A DNA stretch of 64,000 nt from Pseudomonadota bacterium (GTDB lineage: Bacteria; Myxococcota; Myxococcia; Myxococcales; Myxococcaceae), in NCBI GenBank assembly GCA_023423535.1, contig JAFAFL010000149.1, forward strand, positions 1 through 64,000, read 5' to 3'. The stretch's first letter is position 1. Every line of letters starts with the position of its first letter. Positions 17,238 to 24,618 of this stretch are shown here, in pieces. Made by a program: the position numbers and the translations under genes. A model generated the notes under the pieces. The model searched no databases. It saw only the letters and a program-made list of their open reading frames with translations, and was not told the origin of the DNA.

Positions 17238-19054
17238 ACGAGCCCTTCGAAGTCGTCGATCATCCCGCGCACGGTTTCGAAGCCCGCGCTCCAGAAGGTG
17301 GGCGAGGTGATGTCCAGCCCCACCCGCGCGAGCAGCGCCTGCGGCGTGTCGGACGAGCCGGAGGAGAGCAGCTCCACGTAGCGCGGGATGAAGGCCGAGC
17401 CCTCCTCCTCGAAGCGGCGGTAGAGCGCGAGCACGAGCAGCTGCCCGAACGCGTAGCTGTAGCAATAGAAGCGGTAGCTGACGAAGTGCGGGATGCTGAT
17501 CCAGCCCCACCGGTCGCGCGGGAAGAGCTTCACCGAGTCGCCGTAGAGGCGCCCCCGCTCCTCCATCCACAGCTTCGAGAAGTCCTCCGCCGGCACCACG
17601 CCCTCGGCCCGCCGCGCGTGCGCGCGCATCTCCCAGCGGGTGTAGGCGACCTGGTTGAAGACGGTGGCGAGCACGTCCTCGATGCGCACCGCGAGCAGGT
17701 TCCGGCGCACCACCGGATCGCGCTCCGCATCGAAGAGCCGGCGCATCAGAAGGAGCTCCGCGAACACGGACGCGGTCTCGGCGAGCGGCGTGGTGGGCCA
17801 GAAGTTCAGCGGCGACTGCCGACGCGAGAGGTAGAAGTGGATGCCGTGTCCCAGCTCGTGCGCGAGCGTGGAGACGTCCTCGATCCGGTCGTTGTAGTTG
17901 AGCAGCACGTACGGGTGCAGCGACGGCAACATCCCCGAGCAGAACGCGCCGTCCCGCTTGCCCTGCCGTGGCCGCACGTCGATCCAGCGCTTGTCGAAGA
18001 ACTCGCGGGCGATGTCGGCGAAGCGCCCGTCGAAGGCGCCGAATGCGTCGGTCACCATCCGCCGGCCCTCGTCCCAGCCGATCTTCTTCTCCGCCGTCTC
18101 CAGCGGCGCGAGCAGATCGTGCGAGGCGAAGTCTCCCTCCAGCCCGAGCACCTTCGCCTTCAGCCGCATGTATCGCTGCGCCAGCGCGTAGTTCGCCTCG
18201 GTGGCCGTCATCAGCGCCTCGACGACCTCGTGGGAGAGCTCGTCGTCGAGGAAGGTCGGATCGGTCACCCGCTCGAAGCCGCGCAGCTCCGTCTCCAGCG
18301 CGTGGTCCTGGAAGAGCGTGTTGAAGCAGAAGTTGAGGACGTGGCTCTGGCCTTCGAAGGCAGACATCAATCCGTCGGACGCGCGGCGGCGAACCTCGCG
18401 GTCGGTGCTCGACCTCAGCGCGCGGGCCTCGGCCACCGTCACCTCTCGGTGCTGGGTCCCCCCGCCCTCCTCCGCCGGGAGCTCGAGCGGGATGCGCATC
18501 CGGCCGCTGACCTCGGTGTAGAGCTGCGAGAACGCGGCGCGGCCGGTGAGGTTCTTCACGTCCGCGAGCTTCTCCTCCGCCTCGCTCAGCGTGTGCGGCG
18601 CGAACCGGCGCGTGGCGAGCAGCCAGTGACGCCAGGGCTCCAGCTCCGGCGCGGAGGCGAGCTTCGCGAAGAGCTCGTCCATGAGCTTCTTCAGCTCGAC
18701 CTCGAGGAACTTCACCTCGTTGAAGACCTCGGTCGTCGCCTGGCGGGTGCGGTTGAGCAGCGCCTGCGCGCCCGCGTCGTCCGTCTGCCCTGCGAAGAGC
18801 ATGGAGGCGTACAGCTGCGGGCGGTACGCGCGGTCGAGCAGCGTCTCGTACTCCTTCAGCGCCTCCGCCACCTCCGCCGGAGACATGAGCGCGAGCCGGC
18901 CGCGGTACTTCCTCGCGAAGGCCTGCGCGAGATCGTTCGCGGCGAAGAGATCCGCCTCCAGCTTCGGATCCGCCGGCGAGGCGTAGAGGTCGGAGAGGTT
19001 CCAGCGCAGCGGGTCGGCGTCGTGGGCGAGCGCGGCAGTCATGGGCGCCTGCAT
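17186..19054 (-). CDS. pepF: M3-family oligoendopeptidase (PepF type)
   Basis: A 622-aa cytosolic zinc peptidase. The HExxH site lies in STLAHELGHGIHFYLS near residues 392-398. The third zinc ligand is in PLAETASVFAE about 25 residues further on. The WNLSDLY start and the SYRFYCYSYAFGQLL segment near the end are hallmarks of the PepF/M3B branch. It degrades short peptides. A second in-frame ATG at 19042 would shorten it by four residues. Its 3' end overlaps recX on the opposite strand. Confidence 0.9.
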   Translation of the reverse strand: MQAPMTAALAHDADPLRWNLSDLYASPADPKLEADLFAANDLAQAFARKYRGRLALMSPAEVAEALKEYETLLDRAYRPQLYASMLFAGQTDDAGAQALLNRTRQATTEVFNEVKFLEVELKKLMDELFAKLASAPELEPWRHWLLATRRFAPHTLSEAEEKLADVKNLTGRAAFSQLYTEVSGRMRIPLELPAEEGGGTQHREVTVAEARALRSSTDREVRRRASDGLMSAFEGQSHVLNFCFNTLFQDHALETELRGFERVTDPTFLDDELSHEVVEALMTATEANYALAQRYMRLKAKVLGLEGDFASHDLLAPLETAEKKIGWDEGRRMVTDAFGAFDGRFADIAREFFDKRWIDVRPRQGKRDGAFCSGMLPSLHPYVLLNYNDRIEDVSTLAHELGHGIHFYLSRRQSPLNFWPTTPLAETASVFAELLLMRRLFDAERDPVVRRNLLAVRIEDVLATVFNQVAYTRWEMRAHARRAEGVVPAEDFSKLWMEERGRLYGDSVKLFPRDRWGWISIPHFVSYRFYCYSYAFGQLLVLALYRRFEEEGSAFIPRYVELLSSGSSDTPQALLARVGLDITSPTFWSAGFETVRGMIDDFEGLVQSTSTSESGSNSTSSR

Positions 19055-19142
19055 AGGTCACCACTCGCTGCATATGCGCGCTCCGCGAACGGCGATGTCG
19101 CAGGCCGGACGCGGCCGCGTGCGCCGAGCGCGTGCGGGACAT

Positions 19143-19154
19143 GCAATATATTTC
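19143..19154. promoter_or_regulatory. AT-rich motif GCAATATATTTC, first copy
   Basis: An isolated AT-rich 12-mer, 41 bp upstream of the helicase start. The identical 12-mer recurs at 29990-30001 upstream of the GH19 gene. In such GC-rich DNA an exact repeat of this composition is unlikely by chance, and a promoter or transcription-factor site is the simplest reading. Confidence 0.35.
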
Positions 19155-19194
19155 CGGTATCAACGCGGGGGCGGGCACGTCCTAATGCACGGCC

Positions 19195-21135
19195 ATGCCC
19201 CGAGACGAACGCTGGTTCGACGAGCTGGCCGCGCTGATCGAGCTCGAGCGACAGGAGGCCCGCGCTCGCCTCGAGGCCGACCGCCAGTCCCTCCCCCTCT
19301 CCGAGCTGGAGGCGCGCGGGATCGTGGTCCTGGACCTCGAGGCGGTGGAGGAGGACGTGGGCCTCGGCGGGCGCTTCCTCGTCACCTTCGAGCGCGGGGA
19401 TCGCCGCGTGTTGAGCGCGCGCCTCTCACCGGGAGAGCTGGTGGAGCTGCGGCCGCGAAAGGCGGACTGGGAGCCCTCCGCGCCGAGCGGGATCGTCTCC
19501 CGCGCCACCGCCACGCGGGTGGAGATCGCCTTCGACCGCACGCCGCCGCAGTTCGTGCGCGAGGGCCGGCTGCGGCTCGACCGCGTCCCCAACGAGGTGA
19601 CCTTCGATCGCGCGCGCACGGGCGTGATGCGGATGAAGGCGCAGGAGAAGGGCCGGGGCCGCCGCACCCGCGAGGTCATTCTCGGCCGCGAGCACGCGCG
19701 CTTCGACGAGGGCCGGACGAAGCCGGAGGTTCTTGAGGGCGCGCGCCTGAATCCCGAGCAGCGCGAGGCCGCTCTCCGCGCGCTCAACGCCGAGGACGTG
19801 TTCCTCGTGCACGGGCCGCCGGGCACGGGCAAGAGCACGGTGCTCGCCGAGGTGGCGGTGCAGGCGGTGGCGCGCGGTGACCGCCTGCTCTGCACCGCGA
19901 TGAGCAACGCCGCGGTGGACCACCTGCTCGACCTCTGCCTGAAGCGGGGGCTCCGCGCGGTGCGCGTGGGCCACCCGGCGCGGGTGAGCGAGCGGCTGCA
20001 GGCGCACACGCTCGATCTGCTGGTGGAGGCGCATCCGGACCGTCAGCTCTCGCGCGAGCTCTTCGATGAGGCGCACGCGCTGCTCGGCTACGCACGCCGG
20101 CAGCGAACCCAGGGCCGCAGCCGCGAGCGCTTCCAGAACGCGCGCGCGTCGAAGGCGGAGGCGGGCCAGCTCTTCGACGAGGCGCGGAAGCTCGAGCGCA
20201 AGGCCGTGGACGAGGTGCTCGGCCGCGCCGACGTCATCTGCGCCACGCTGACGATGCTGGAGAGTTCGCTGCTCGCACCGGACGAGTTCGACCTCGCGCT
20301 GCTCGACGAGGCGACGCAGGCCATCGAGCCTCTGGCGCTGCTCGCGTTCCTCAAGGCGCCGAAGGTCGTGCTCGCCGGCGACCACCGCCAGTTGCCGCCG
20401 ACCGTGCTCTCGCGCGCGGCGCAGGAGAAGGGTCTCGGCCGCAGCCTCTTCGAGCGGCTCCTCGAAGAGCACGGCGACGGGGTGAAGAAGATGCTCCGCG
20501 AGCAGTACCGCATGCACGAGGAGATCATGTCGTTCCCCTCCGCGCAGATGTACGGCGGGGAGCTGCGCGCGCATCCTTCGGTGGCGGGGCGCACGTTGGC
20601 GGACCTGCTCACTGCTCCGCTGGAGGCGCCGCCGCTGCTCTACGTGGACACCGCCGGCAAGGGCTTCGACGAGGGCCGCGCCGAGGGCGAGGAGAGCCTC
20701 TCCAACGAGGGCGAGGCAGACCTCCTGGTCACGCGCGCGCTGGCGCTCCTCGAGCGCGGACTCCCACCGCGGGAGCTCGCGCTGATCACGCCCTACCGCG
20801 CCCAGGCCGCGCTGCTTCGCGAGCGGCTCACCACCGCAGCGGCGGCGTCTGGTGCAGCGCCGGAGAACACCGCCGACGTGGAGGTGGACACCGTCGATGC
20901 GTTCCAGGGGCGCGAGAAGGAGGCAGTGCTCGTCTCGCTGGTGCGCTCCAACGCAACCGGCCAGGTCGGCTTCCTCGCCGACACGCGACGCATGAACGTC
21001 GCGCTGACCCGCGCGAAGCGGCACCTCTTCGTCGTGGGAGACAGCGCCACGCTCAGCGCCCATCCCTTCTACGCGGCGTTCGTCGAGCACGCGCAGCAGA
21101 CGGGCGCATACCGCTCGGCGTGGGAGTGGGAGTAG
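19195..21135 (+). CDS. SF1 helicase of the IGHMBP2/Upf1-like group
   Basis: A 646-aa superfamily 1B helicase. The N-terminal 190 residues form the beta-barrel and stalk region. Walker A is GPPGTGKST near 208-216, motif II is LLDEATQ near 370, motif III is VLAGDHRQLPPTV, motif IV is MLREQYRMHEEIM, motif V is VDAFQGREKEAVL and motif VI is MNVALTRAKRHLFVVGD. All motifs are complete. Such enzymes unwind DNA or RNA 5' to 3'. It stands alone on the plus strand, with an AT-rich candidate promoter element just upstream. Confidence 0.88.
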   Translation: MPRDERWFDELAALIELERQEARARLEADRQSLPLSELEARGIVVLDLEAVEEDVGLGGRFLVTFERGDRRVLSARLSPGELVELRPRKADWEPSAPSGIVSRATATRVEIAFDRTPPQFVREGRLRLDRVPNEVTFDRARTGVMRMKAQEKGRGRRTREVILGREHARFDEGRTKPEVLEGARLNPEQREAALRALNAEDVFLVHGPPGTGKSTVLAEVAVQAVARGDRLLCTAMSNAAVDHLLDLCLKRGLRAVRVGHPARVSERLQAHTLDLLVEAHPDRQLSRELFDEAHALLGYARRQRTQGRSRERFQNARASKAEAGQLFDEARKLERKAVDEVLGRADVICATLTMLESSLLAPDEFDLALLDEATQAIEPLALLAFLKAPKVVLAGDHRQLPPTVLSRAAQEKGLGRSLFERLLEEHGDGVKKMLREQYRMHEEIMSFPSAQMYGGELRAHPSVAGRTLADLLTAPLEAPPLLYVDTAGKGFDEGRAEGEESLSNEGEADLLVTRALALLERGLPPRELALITPYRAQAALLRERLTTAAAASGAAPENTADVEVDTVDAFQGREKEAVLVSLVRSNATGQVGFLADTRRMNVALTRAKRHLFVVGDSATLSAHPFYAAFVEHAQQTGAYRSAWEWE

Positions 21136-21224
21136 TTGGCCACTTGCCCGCCTGGCGGGCGCATTTCACGCACGCGAGCTCGAGCCACCGTGCGTCGCCT
21201 CCCGTCACCACGTATGAAGGGCGC

Positions 21225-21590
21225 GTGTCCCTCCCCTCCTCCGCCGACGCCTCTGCTCCTCGCGAATACGCGTGCACGCGTTGTGGTGCGTGCTGCGTCG
21301 CGCCGGACATCGCGGCGTTGGACAAGCCGCTCGGGCTGCGTTGCCCACATCTGACGGAGGAGAACCTCTGCAGCGTGTACGACCGGCGCCCGGAGATCTG
21401 CCGCAACTACAGCGCCGACGAGGTCTGCGAGCGCATCGCGGCGCCGACGTTGGAGGAGCGGGTGGAGAAGTACCTCGCGCTGTTCGGCCTCAGCGAGGAA
21501 GCGGCGCGGGTGCGCGCCTCCGGTTGCAGCTCACGCGCTCGTTTCACCGAACGGTTCGCCACAGCGGCAAAAACAGAGCCTCAGAGCTGA
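21225..21590 (+). CDS. YkgJ-family cysteine cluster protein
   Basis: A 121-aa small protein with the family cysteine pattern: Cys17, 20, 23 and 24 in CTRCGACC, then Cys40 (LRCPHL), Cys49 (LCSVYDRRPEIC) and Cys59 (ICRNY). These probably bind zinc or an Fe-S centre; the biochemical role of the family is unclear. The GTG at 21225 is chosen because GAAGG lies six bases before it and the longer upstream frame looks non-coding. Its 3' end overlaps the convergent kinase gene by 10 bp. Confidence 0.8.
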   Translation: MSLPSSADASAPREYACTRCGACCVAPDIAALDKPLGLRCPHLTEENLCSVYDRRPEICRNYSADEVCERIAAPTLEERVEKYLALFGLSEEAARVRASGCSSRARFTERFATAAKTEPQS

Positions 21591-23353
21591 AGCCGCAGCC
21601 GGGTCGTCTCGTTCCCGCGCACCTTCACCTGCACGGTTCGATCGATCCCCCTGTTCGGGTTCACCAGCCGAAGGCGGTGAGTGCCCGCGGGCAACCGGTG
21701 CTCGACGACGGGCGTTTCGCCGACGCGCTTCCGGTCCAGGTACACCTCCGTCCACGGCACCGTGTCGAGCGTCAGCAGCCCCATCGGCACCCGCACGGGG
21801 GCGGATACCGGCTCAGCGACAGCGGGTTCCGCTCTCGAGGTCTCTTCGTCGTCCGCGGCACGGGCGCTCGGCGCATCCTCCGCGCCATCCGCGCCCTCTC
21901 CTGACCACGCAGCGATGACGTCAGCGGCAGCGACTTCACCCTCATGCGCACCACCGGCCACCGCCTCGGCGATGATCGTGCTCTCGACCTCCGCAGGCAG
22001 GCCGCCGGTGCGCGCGTCCGCGGTGAGCACCACGCCGATGGACACCGAGACGAGCAGCGCGGCCGCGAAGGCGGAGACGGTGAACAACGCGGGGTTCCGG
22101 TTCACGCGGGCCGGAGCCCCAACCGCTGCGCTCCCGACTGGCGGAACCACCGGCGGTTCCGCAACCTGCGGCGCGGCATCGAAGTGCGGGACCACCGGCG
22201 GCGGCACCTCCTCCGTGCCATCCGGTTCAGCCACCGACTGCGTCTCATCGATCGGAGTGACCTCGACCACGGACAAAAGCTCGTCGGCCTCGGCGTCCGA
22301 TGGAACGGTCGCGGCCGGAGCCGGAGCCACTGCGACCGCCGGCACCTCCGGATCGGTGAAGCCGGTCACCGCCACGCCACGCGCGCGGAGGGTCAGCAAC
22401 GAGGGAATGTGGCTGCGTGCCTCCACCCGCCCCGCCGGCACGAGATGTTTCACGTACGCTCGCAGCGCCCGGTTCGCGCTGGTGGTCGTGTAGTCCCCGA
22501 GGAATCCCTCCAACGCCGCGGCGAGCTCTCCCGCCGTCTGGAAGCGCGCGCCGGGATCGCGCGACATCGCCTTCTCCACCAGCGCGACGAGGTTCTCCGG
22601 CAGGTCCGGCCGCAAGGTCGAGAGCGGCGGCGCCCGTCCGGCGAGCACTGCGTGGAGCATCTGCAGCGGTGTCTCGGCGAGGAACGGCTGGATGCCCGTG
22701 AGCAGCTCGTAGAGCACGAGCCCGAGCATGTACACGTCGCAGCGGCGATCCGCCTGCGCGCCCTGCACCTGCTCCGGCGCGGCATAGGCGGCCTTTCCCT
22801 TCAGCAGCCCATCACCCGTGATCGTCAGCCGGGACTCCGCGCGCGCGACGCCGAAGTCGAGCACCTTCACCTGGCCGTCGTAGGTGACGAAGAGGTTCGA
22901 CGGCGTGACGTCGCGGTGCACGATCCGCAGCGGCCGGCCCTCCTCGTCCGGCAGCTCGTGCGCGTAGTGCAAGCCGTGCGCTGCCTCGGCCACGAGCCGC
23001 GCGGCGATCGACGGGGGCATCTCCACGCCCCGCGCCTTCCCTGCCCTCAGGAGGTACGCGAGGTCCTCTCCGGCGAGGTACTCCATGCAGAGGAAGTGAT
23101 GCCCGCCGATCATCCCGAGGTCGTGGATCTGCACCACGTTCGGATGCGTCAGCCGCGCCGCGAGCCGCGCCTCGTCGAAGAACATCGTCACGTAGTCCGA
23201 GCGCGCGTGGTGCTCGGGTCGCAGGCGCTTGATGACCACATCCCGCTCGAAGCCGTGAGGTCCGACCTGCTTGGCGAGGAAGATCTCCGCCATTCCGCCG
23301 GCGGCGAGCTTTTTCAGCAGCCGGTACTGACCAAACGACCTCAGGCTCGACAT
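21581..23353 (-). CDS. Membrane Ser/Thr protein kinase with PEGA domain
   Basis: A 590-aa Pkn-type kinase. The Gly loop is AAGGMAEIF (17-25), with Lys42 in VVIKRL, HRD at 146-148 (IVHRDVTPSNLF), DFG at 166-168 and YAAPEQVQG, so it should be active. After a Pro/Ala/Val-rich linker a single membrane segment lies near residues 418-440. An acidic outer linker follows, and a PEGA-like beta domain ends the protein (VPWTEVYLDRKRVGETPV, LPAGTHRLRLVNP). PEGA domains are extracytoplasmic surface-binding modules, so this is a transmembrane signalling kinase. The ATG is at 23353; codons upstream in the same frame are not coding. Confidence 0.88.
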   Translation of the reverse strand: MSSLRSFGQYRLLKKLAAGGMAEIFLAKQVGPHGFERDVVIKRLRPEHHARSDYVTMFFDEARLAARLTHPNVVQIHDLGMIGGHHFLCMEYLAGEDLAYLLRAGKARGVEMPPSIAARLVAEAAHGLHYAHELPDEEGRPLRIVHRDVTPSNLFVTYDGQVKVLDFGVARAESRLTITGDGLLKGKAAYAAPEQVQGAQADRRCDVYMLGLVLYELLTGIQPFLAETPLQMLHAVLAGRAPPLSTLRPDLPENLVALVEKAMSRDPGARFQTAGELAAALEGFLGDYTTTSANRALRAYVKHLVPAGRVEARSHIPSLLTLRARGVAVTGFTDPEVPAVAVAPAPAATVPSDAEADELLSVVEVTPIDETQSVAEPDGTEEVPPPVVPHFDAAPQVAEPPVVPPVGSAAVGAPARVNRNPALFTVSAFAAALLVSVSIGVVLTADARTGGLPAEVESTIIAEAVAGGAHEGEVAAADVIAAWSGEGADGAEDAPSARAADDEETSRAEPAVAEPVSAPVRVPMGLLTLDTVPWTEVYLDRKRVGETPVVEHRLPAGTHRLRLVNPNRGIDRTVQVKVRGNETTRLRLQL

Positions 23354-23536
23354 GGGCGCATTAGGTAGATCCCGCCTCGGTGTCCCGCGAGCTGTACGGG
23401 GGGCCAGCAGCCGCGCCCGTCGCCTCCGCTTTGCCCACCGCTGGTGCACGATGGGAGGCGATGCGCCCCGCACTCGATCGCGTCGGACCTTCTCGTCGTC
23501 CCACCGGCCAGGCCGCGGGTTGGTACGGTCCTCGGC

Positions 23537-24424
23537 GTGAACGCAGAGCCCGCCCCGATCATCGAACGTCACCTCGAAGCGCCGGCGGTCCGGCTCTTCG
23601 CCCTGGACCGGAATCCCGCGGGCACGCCGCCGCTCCTCTTCATCCACGGCTGGCTCGATCACGGCCGCGGCTTCGACCCGCTGATCGCGAAGCTCCCCCA
23701 GACCTTTCGGACGATCGCGCTCGACCTGCGCGGTCACGGCCGGAGCGGTCACGCGCCGGGCGGCCTCTACCACGTGACCGACTACCTCGCGGACGTGGAC
23801 TTCCTTCTCGACGCGCTGGGCCTCGAGTCCGTCCACCTCGTCGGCCACTCGCTCGGCGGAACGGTGGCGTTGCTCTACGCGGCGGCGCGTCCGGAACGGG
23901 TGCGATCGCTCACCTCGATCGAGAGCCTCGGTCCCTCCGGCGGCGAGCCCGAGGCCGCGGTGGACCGGCTCCGGCGCTTCCTCCGCGATCTGCACAAGCC
24001 CGCGCTGAAGCGCGTCTACGCCAATGTGGACGAGGCCGCCGCGAAGCTGCGCGCGAACAACTCGGGGCTCAGCGAAGAGGCGGCTCTGCTGTTCGCGCGT
24101 CACGGCACCGAACCCGTGAGCGCCCCAGGCGGAACGGACGGGGGCGGCACCGGCGTTCGCTTCACCTTCGATCCCGCGCATCGGCGCGCGTTCGGCATGG
24201 CGTTCGACGAGGCCCAGACGCTGGCGCTCTTCCGCGCGATCAGCTGTCCGGTGCAGGTGATCCACGGCACCCACGGCTACTCGCTCGACGACGCGCAGAT
24301 GGGGGCCCGCCTGCAGGCCCTCCGCGCTGATCCACCGATCGCGGTGCCCGGCTCGCACCACGTCCACCTCGACAGTCCGGACGAGGTCGCTCGGCACGTC
24401 GCCGCGTTCGTCACCCGGGTGTGA
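23537..24424 (+). CDS. Alpha/beta hydrolase
   Basis: A 295-aa cytosolic alpha/beta-hydrolase fold enzyme. The oxyanion region is LLFIHGWLDHG (33-43), the nucleophile Ser105 is in VGHSLGGTVAL and the strand LRGHGRSG precedes it. A late His (SHHVHLDSPDEVARHV) fits the catalytic His. Substrate unknown; the family includes esterases and haloalkane-type hydrolases. The GTG at 23537 is chosen because it starts just before conserved sequence. A six-base stem right after the stop could weakly terminate transcription. Confidence 0.75.
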   Translation: MNAEPAPIIERHLEAPAVRLFALDRNPAGTPPLLFIHGWLDHGRGFDPLIAKLPQTFRTIALDLRGHGRSGHAPGGLYHVTDYLADVDFLLDALGLESVHLVGHSLGGTVALLYAAARPERVRSLTSIESLGPSGGEPEAAVDRLRRFLRDLHKPALKRVYANVDEAAAKLRANNSGLSEEAALLFARHGTEPVSAPGGTDGGGTGVRFTFDPAHRRAFGMAFDEAQTLALFRAISCPVQVIHGTHGYSLDDAQMGARLQALRADPPIAVPGSHHVHLDSPDEVARHVAAFVTRV

Positions 24425-24425
24425 A

Positions 24426-24442
24426 ACGGATTTCCCATCCGT
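24426..24442 (+). terminator. Possible hairpin after the alpha/beta hydrolase
   Basis: ACGGAT and ATCCGT face each other across a five-base loop, two bases after the stop codon. There is no T-rich tail, so intrinsic termination is doubtful. Confidence 0.25.
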
Positions 24443-24618
24443 CCCCCACGGGTGCCCCCGAGGCGCACCTCGGTCCCGATCGTCGCGTTCACCACTCCGC
24501 AAATGCCCGGAAACGGGCGGCCCCACCGCGGGGCAGGGGCCGGTATGGGAATTGATACGTGCGTTGCCCACAGCCCTGCGCCAGCGGGTGCGGGGCGGCT
24601 CTTGATCGGGAGTGGGGG